A stretch of 26,976 nucleotides of DNA from SIG587 sp045649505 (GTDB taxonomy: Bacteria; Bacillota; Clostridia; Oscillospirales; Acutalibacteraceae): assembly GCA_045649505.1 (NCBI GenBank), contig JAZRQA010000070.1, positions 1-26,976 of the forward strand. Direction: 5' to 3'. The stretch's first letter is position 1. Each line of letters begins with the position of its first letter. Both the position numbers and the translations under genes were made by a program. This document shows positions 23,620 through 26,976 of this stretch, in pieces. Under the pieces are notes generated by a model. It had not been told where the DNA came from, made no database searches, and saw only the letters and a program-made list of their open reading frames with translations.

Positions 23620-23640
23620 CCATAGGCTATGCTCTTTCTT
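23608..23640 (+). terminator. Hairpin terminator at the end of spoIIE
   Basis: A 14-bp perfect stem (GAAAGAGCATAGCC at 23608-23621 with GGCTATGCTCTTTC at 23625-23638) has loop ATA; the TAG stop lies inside it. The T-tract is weak. It may serve both convergent genes. Confidence 0.75.
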
Positions 23641-23688
23641 TGTAAATAATTTCGACAAGGGATATGAAGACGCTGTTAAAAATTTCTG

Positions 23689-24381
23689 CTAAATTTTATT
23701 TACCCTGTTAATAAGTTCGGGCAGCTCAGCAATCGTATCTATCTCATATTCGCAGCGCTCAATATCTTCAAACGCCCAATTTCCAATAGTTTTGACCCAA
23801 ACGGGTATGTAGCCCGCATTTCGTGAGCCTTCAACATCGTTTAGGGGGTTGTCACCCACATACAAAAGCTCATTTGGTGCAATATTGAGGCGGCGGCTCA
23901 TCTCATCAAAGGGCTTACGGTCGGGCTTGTGCACACCGATATCTGAGCTTATAATTATCTCATCGAAAAACTTTTCAATGCCCAGCATTTTTAGCTTTAA
24001 TGCCTGATGCTCGTGCTTTCCGTTGGTTATAAGGGCAAGCGTATAGCCCATTTCTCGCAATTTTTTTAGTGTTGGCTTTGTGAAGGGAAATTCCACTGCC
24101 GCAATGGGCCAACAGTATTTAAAAAGGCAGTGCCAGATATCGTCACCGCGGGTACCGGGAAGAAAAATACCCTGCTCGATTAGCCGTTCGCAGGTGTACT
24201 GCCACCCGAAGTAGATATATTTCTTTTCCTGAGCAATAAGGCCCTCAATAAAATCGTTTAGGGAAAGATTTGCGGGAATCTTATCGCGAAGGCGCGTATA
24301 CATTTCGGGCAGTACAGCGCGCAGGGTACCGTAGCGGTCGAATAGGGTATGGTCTAAATCAAAAACAATGCCGCGAATCAA
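23689..24381 (-). CDS. HAD family hydrolase (subfamily IA phosphatase)
   Basis: This 230-residue cytoplasmic phosphatase-like protein has the four HAD motifs: FDLDHT with nucleophile Asp8 and Asp10, ITNGK with Thr119, HKPDRKPF with Lys152, and YVGDNPLNDVEG with Asp177 and Asp182. A helical cap lies between motifs I and II. The spacing fits HAD-IA members such as YjjG-type nucleotidases or pyrimidine phosphatases, but the substrate is not readable. The start is TTG at 24381, the first codon after an in-frame TGA, with AGGAGAG seven bases upstream and overlapping the lepA stop. It is probably co-transcribed with lepA (12-base gap). Confidence 0.88.
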   Translation of the reverse strand: MIRGIVFDLDHTLFDRYGTLRAVLPEMYTRLRDKIPANLSLNDFIEGLIAQEKKYIYFGWQYTCERLIEQGIFLPGTRGDDIWHCLFKYCWPIAAVEFPFTKPTLKKLREMGYTLALITNGKHEHQALKLKMLGIEKFFDEIIISSDIGVHKPDRKPFDEMSRRLNIAPNELLYVGDNPLNDVEGSRNAGYIPVWVKTIGNWAFEDIERCEYEIDTIAELPELINRVNKI

Positions 24382-24393
24382 AGGTCAACTCTC

Positions 24394-26205
24394 CTATTCA
24401 TCAAGCTTGAGTACCGCCATAAATGCCTCCTGCGGTACCTCTACCGAGCCTAACTGGCGCATACGCTTTTTGCCTTCCTTCTGTTTTTCAAGAAGTTTCT
24501 TCTTTCGGGTAATATCGCCACCGTAGCACTTTGCAAGAACATCCTTTCGCAGGGCCTTAACGGTTTCGCGCGCAATAACCTTGCCGCCAACAGCAACCTG
24601 AATAGGTACCTCAAAAAGCTGACGGGGAATAAATTCCTTAAGCTTTTCGGCAATGCGGCGCGCGCGGGCGTAGGAGTTATCGGCATGAACGATAAAGGAA
24701 AGCGCATCTATAACATCACCCGCAAGCAGAACATCAAGCTTTACAAGACGCGATACTTCGTAATCTTTCATTTCGTAATCGTAGCTTGCATAGCCTTTGG
24801 TGCGGGATTTTAATGCATCAAAAAAGTCATAAACTATTTCGCCCATTGGCATAATATAGTGAATGTCAACACGGTCGCCCATATATTTCATATCGGTATA
24901 GGTGCCTCGACGCTCCTCACAAAGCTGCATAATGGCACCAACATAGGCACTTGGTGAATAAATATGAACATCGGCTGTAGGCTCCATAGCCTTTGCTATT
25001 GTTGCAGGGTCGGGATAGTTCGTGGGATTATCCACCTCGATAACCTGACCGTCCATAAGCTCAAATTTATAAATAACACTGGGCGCAGTGGTAACAAGGT
25101 CAAGATTATATTCGCGTTCCAAACGCTCCTGAATAATCTCCATATGAAGAAGACCTAAAAAGCCGCAACGAAAGCCAAAGCCGAGCGCAGAGGAGGTTTC
25201 AGCCTCATAAAGCAGAGAAGCATCATTAAGCTGAAGCTTTTCAAGAGCTTCCCGAAGGTCGCCGTAACGGGCACCGTCTGCAGGGTAGATACCGCAGAAA
25301 ACAACGGGATTTACCTTGCGATATCCAGCTAAGGGAGCATCCGCGGGGTGTTCTGCTAAGGTAATGGTATCACCTACCTGTGCCTCACTCACGGTCTTTA
25401 TAGATGCGGCAAGATAGCCAACCTCGCCCGCTTCAAGGCAGTCACAGGTCATAAGAGAGGTCGCACCCTTGCGACCAAGCTCGACAACCTGCACACAGGC
25501 ACCTGTTGCCATCATTTTTACGGTATCGCCTACCCTTATTTTGCCGCTCACAACGCGAAAGTATACCACAACGCCTTTGTAGGAATCATAGTAGGAATCG
25601 AATATAAGTGCTTTAAGGGGCGCGGTCCTATCCCCTGTCGGGGCGGGAATATCCGTAACAATGCGCTCCAATACCTCATTTATATTTATGCCGTTTTTGG
25701 CGCTTATTTTTGGCGCGCCCTGAGCGGGAATACCGATAACGTCCTCAATTTCGTTTATTATTCTGTCAGGCTCGGCACTGGGCAAATCGATTTTATTTAC
25801 AACGGGTAAAAGCTCCAAACCGTGGTCAGCGGCAAGGTAGGTATTTGCAAGAGTCTGAGCCTCGATGCCCTGAGAGGCATCAACAACCAAAACCGCACCC
25901 TCACACGCGGCAAGAGAGCGAGATACCTCATAATGAAAGTCAACGTGACCGGGGGTATCAATTAAATTCAGCTCATATTGCTGACCGTCAAGGGCAGTAT
26001 AGTAAAGGGTAACGGCGTGCGCCTTAATAGTTATACCGCGCTCTCTTTCTAAATCCATACTGTCAAGAAGCTGGTCCTCCATTTCTCTTGAGGATACCGA
26101 GTCGGTAAGCTCAAGCATACGGTCAGCCAAAGTGGATTTACCGTGGTCAATATGGGCAATAATGCAAAAATTTCTTATGTTTTCAAGAGGAAAAGACACA
26201 TTCAT
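24394..26205 (-). CDS. lepA: Elongation factor 4 (LepA)
   Basis: This translational GTPase binds ribosomes and affects translocation and translation under stress or 30S maturation. The 603 residues match the family. The G domain has G1 AHIDHGKST (17-25), DLERERGITIKA (switch), G3 LIDTPGHVDF and G4 VVNKIDLP. Domains II, III and V follow, and the LepA-specific C-terminal domain has KCYGGDITRKKKLLEKQKEGKKRM. The frame is open to a TTG at 26226, but that lies at the predicted transcription start. I prefer ATG 26205. A GTG at 26199 is also possible, because AGGAG (26207-26211 region) is spaced seven bases from it and nearly touches the ATG. It is first in a lepA-HAD operon. Confidence 0.95.
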   Translation of the reverse strand: MNVSFPLENIRNFCIIAHIDHGKSTLADRMLELTDSVSSREMEDQLLDSMDLERERGITIKAHAVTLYYTALDGQQYELNLIDTPGHVDFHYEVSRSLAACEGAVLVVDASQGIEAQTLANTYLAADHGLELLPVVNKIDLPSAEPDRIINEIEDVIGIPAQGAPKISAKNGININEVLERIVTDIPAPTGDRTAPLKALIFDSYYDSYKGVVVYFRVVSGKIRVGDTVKMMATGACVQVVELGRKGATSLMTCDCLEAGEVGYLAASIKTVSEAQVGDTITLAEHPADAPLAGYRKVNPVVFCGIYPADGARYGDLREALEKLQLNDASLLYEAETSSALGFGFRCGFLGLLHMEIIQERLEREYNLDLVTTAPSVIYKFELMDGQVIEVDNPTNYPDPATIAKAMEPTADVHIYSPSAYVGAIMQLCEERRGTYTDMKYMGDRVDIHYIMPMGEIVYDFFDALKSRTKGYASYDYEMKDYEVSRLVKLDVLLAGDVIDALSFIVHADNSYARARRIAEKLKEFIPRQLFEVPIQVAVGGKVIARETVKALRKDVLAKCYGGDITRKKKLLEKQKEGKKRMRQLGSVEVPQEAFMAVLKLDE

Positions 26206-26229
26206 TCTCCTAATTAAAATATTCAAGCT

Positions 26230-26258
26230 ATTATAACATATTTTTAATAATTATACAA
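26230..26258 (-). promoter_or_regulatory. Sigma-A-type promoter of lepA
   Basis: Minus strand: -35 TTGTAT (plus positions 26253-26258), 17-bp spacer, perfect -10 TATAAT (26230-26235). The predicted start, about 26223-26225, leaves a very short leader and excludes the TTG at 26226 as start codon. Confidence 0.65.
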
Positions 26259-26282
26259 CAAGTTAATCGGTTATTTTATCGC

Positions 26283-26312
26283 AAAAAAATCTCTGCTATT
26301 GCAGAGATTTTT
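26283..26312 (-). terminator. Rho-independent terminator after DUF4358 gene
   Basis: Minus strand: a 12-bp perfect stem (26285-26296 with 26301-26312, core ATCTCTGC/GCAGAGAT), loop of four, and a U-tract given by the A-run at 26283-26289. It begins one base after the DUF4358 stop codon. Confidence 0.88.
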
Positions 26313-26801
26313 CTATAGTGTATAATTTGATGCGCCAAGCTCTTTTAGCATAGCTTCAATTTCGGTAACGTTATCCGAAATAACAAGAATAAGCTTGTCC
26401 TCAAGCTCCGCTATAAGGCGGTTTTGAATTTTTTTGTACTCGGCATCGTTTACTGCCTTAACGGTTGTTTCGTTGGTTTTAAGGCTATCGGCGATTGCCT
26501 GAGTAAAGACAGCGCGCTCCTTCTTATCAGAGTAGGAGAATACCGCAACGGTATCATACTGATCGTCGGCGGCACAAATGTAAACACAAAAATCGTGAAG
26601 ATTTGCGGTGGGTATACCGTAATGCGCGGCGGTCTGCTCAGCGGTAAGGGAGGTCATTTCAACATTATCACTGCATAACTCAAGAATTTTTTGAGAAATG
26701 CTGTAGGGTGTATGTTTTTCTCCGTAACTGCAGGCACTGAGAATAATTAGGAAAATCGCTGCCATACATATGCAAAGAAAACGGGTAAGCAGTCTTTTCA
26801 T
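26313..26801 (-). CDS. DUF4358 domain lipoprotein
   Basis: This 162-residue exported protein resembles the DUF4358 family, small lipoproteins of unknown function widespread in gut Clostridia. The signal peptide (residues 1-20, hydrophobic CICMAAIFLII) ends in the lipobox LSAC, giving lipidated Cys24. The mature part has LTAEQTAAHYGIPTANLHDFCVYI, then YDTVAVFSYSD and an amphipathic C-terminal segment KIQNRLIAELEDKLILVISDN. AAGGAGC lies before ATG 26801. A -10-like TATAAT lies at 26837-26842 on the minus strand without a clear -35. It is a single-gene unit ending in its own terminator. Confidence 0.82.
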   Translation of the reverse strand: MKRLLTRFLCICMAAIFLIILSACSYGEKHTPYSISQKILELCSDNVEMTSLTAEQTAAHYGIPTANLHDFCVYICAADDQYDTVAVFSYSDKKERAVFTQAIADSLKTNETTVKAVNDAEYKKIQNRLIAELEDKLILVISDNVTEIEAMLKELGASNYTL

Positions 26802-26857
26802 AATGGGCTCCTTAACATATTCTGGTTAGTAATGTAATTATAATGATAATCGGTAGA

Positions 26858-26934
26858 CGAAAAGCTTTCAAATAAAGCTTTTCGAAAAACCGCTACACAT
26901 AGCGGTTTTATGTAAATAATCCTTGATTATTTAC
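26858..26934. repeat. Three tandem hairpins upstream of DUF4358 gene
   Basis: Three perfect stem-loops follow each other with one- and two-base gaps. The first is 26858-26868/26874-26884 (CGAAAAGCTTT arms). The second is 26886-26895/26900-26909 (AAAACCGCTA arms). The third is 26912-26921/26925-26934 (GTAAATAATC arms). The second looks like a terminator in both directions and may end transcription entering from the right. No gene is seen from 26802 to the window end. Confidence 0.75.
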
Positions 26935-26976
26935 GCCGACATCATTGCAATGAAATAGGTGAAATTATTTTTATAA

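Overview
The window looks like the replication-origin region of a spore-forming, moderately AT-rich member of the Clostridia, probably close to the Oscillospirales/Ruminococcaceae. The clues are the order dnaA-dnaN-yaaA-recF-remB-gyrB-gyrA, Firmicutes-type parS sites, spoIIE, a V-type ATPase, lipoproteins of the DUF3048 and DUF4358 families and strong AGGAGG-type ribosome binding sites. The species cannot be named from the sequence alone.

Layout. 1-3451 (+): the 3' end of a V-type ATPase operon (subunit B, cut by the window edge, then D), then dusB and yebC. 3485-3611: a small inverted-repeat element. 3612-8014 (-): an operon for a family-1 sugar ABC importer (binding lipoprotein, two permeases) and the amylomaltase malQ, with no ATPase gene. 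8137-9231 (-): a DUF3048 lipoprotein. 9437-9513: tRNA-Arg(ACG), followed by about 410 bp of repeated 'tRNA tail + terminator + hairpins' modules. 9990-10517 (+): a DUF5662 protein. 10723-12033: dnaA. 12034-12240: the likely oriC. 12241-19666 (+): dnaN, yaaA, recF, remB, gyrB and gyrA, with a 191-bp nested inverted-repeat element between the gyrase genes. 19673-23619 (+): a CPBP membrane protease, tadA and spoIIE. 23689-26226 (-): lepA and a HAD phosphatase. 26313-26801 (-): a DUF4358 lipoprotein, then a hairpin-rich end.

How the parts fit. DnaA, the DnaA boxes after it, the sliding clamp, RecF and gyrase form the core replication block. Two identical parS sites (14916-14931 and 20680-20695) would load ParB/Spo0J on the right side of the origin. 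The spoIIE promoter has an exact Spo0A box over its -35 and a 21-bp spacer, the unusual layout known from Bacillus subtilis spoIIE/spoIIG. TadA would act on tRNA-Arg(ACG), which is encoded 11 kb away.

Most of the window is ordinary core genome. The parts least explained by known gene content are the modules after tRNA-Arg, the gyrB-gyrA element, and the parS buried in a 36-bp perfect palindrome that also creates a false start for tadA. I see no CRISPR array, intact insertion sequence, phage gene or defence system. Nothing here amounts to a clear new protein system.
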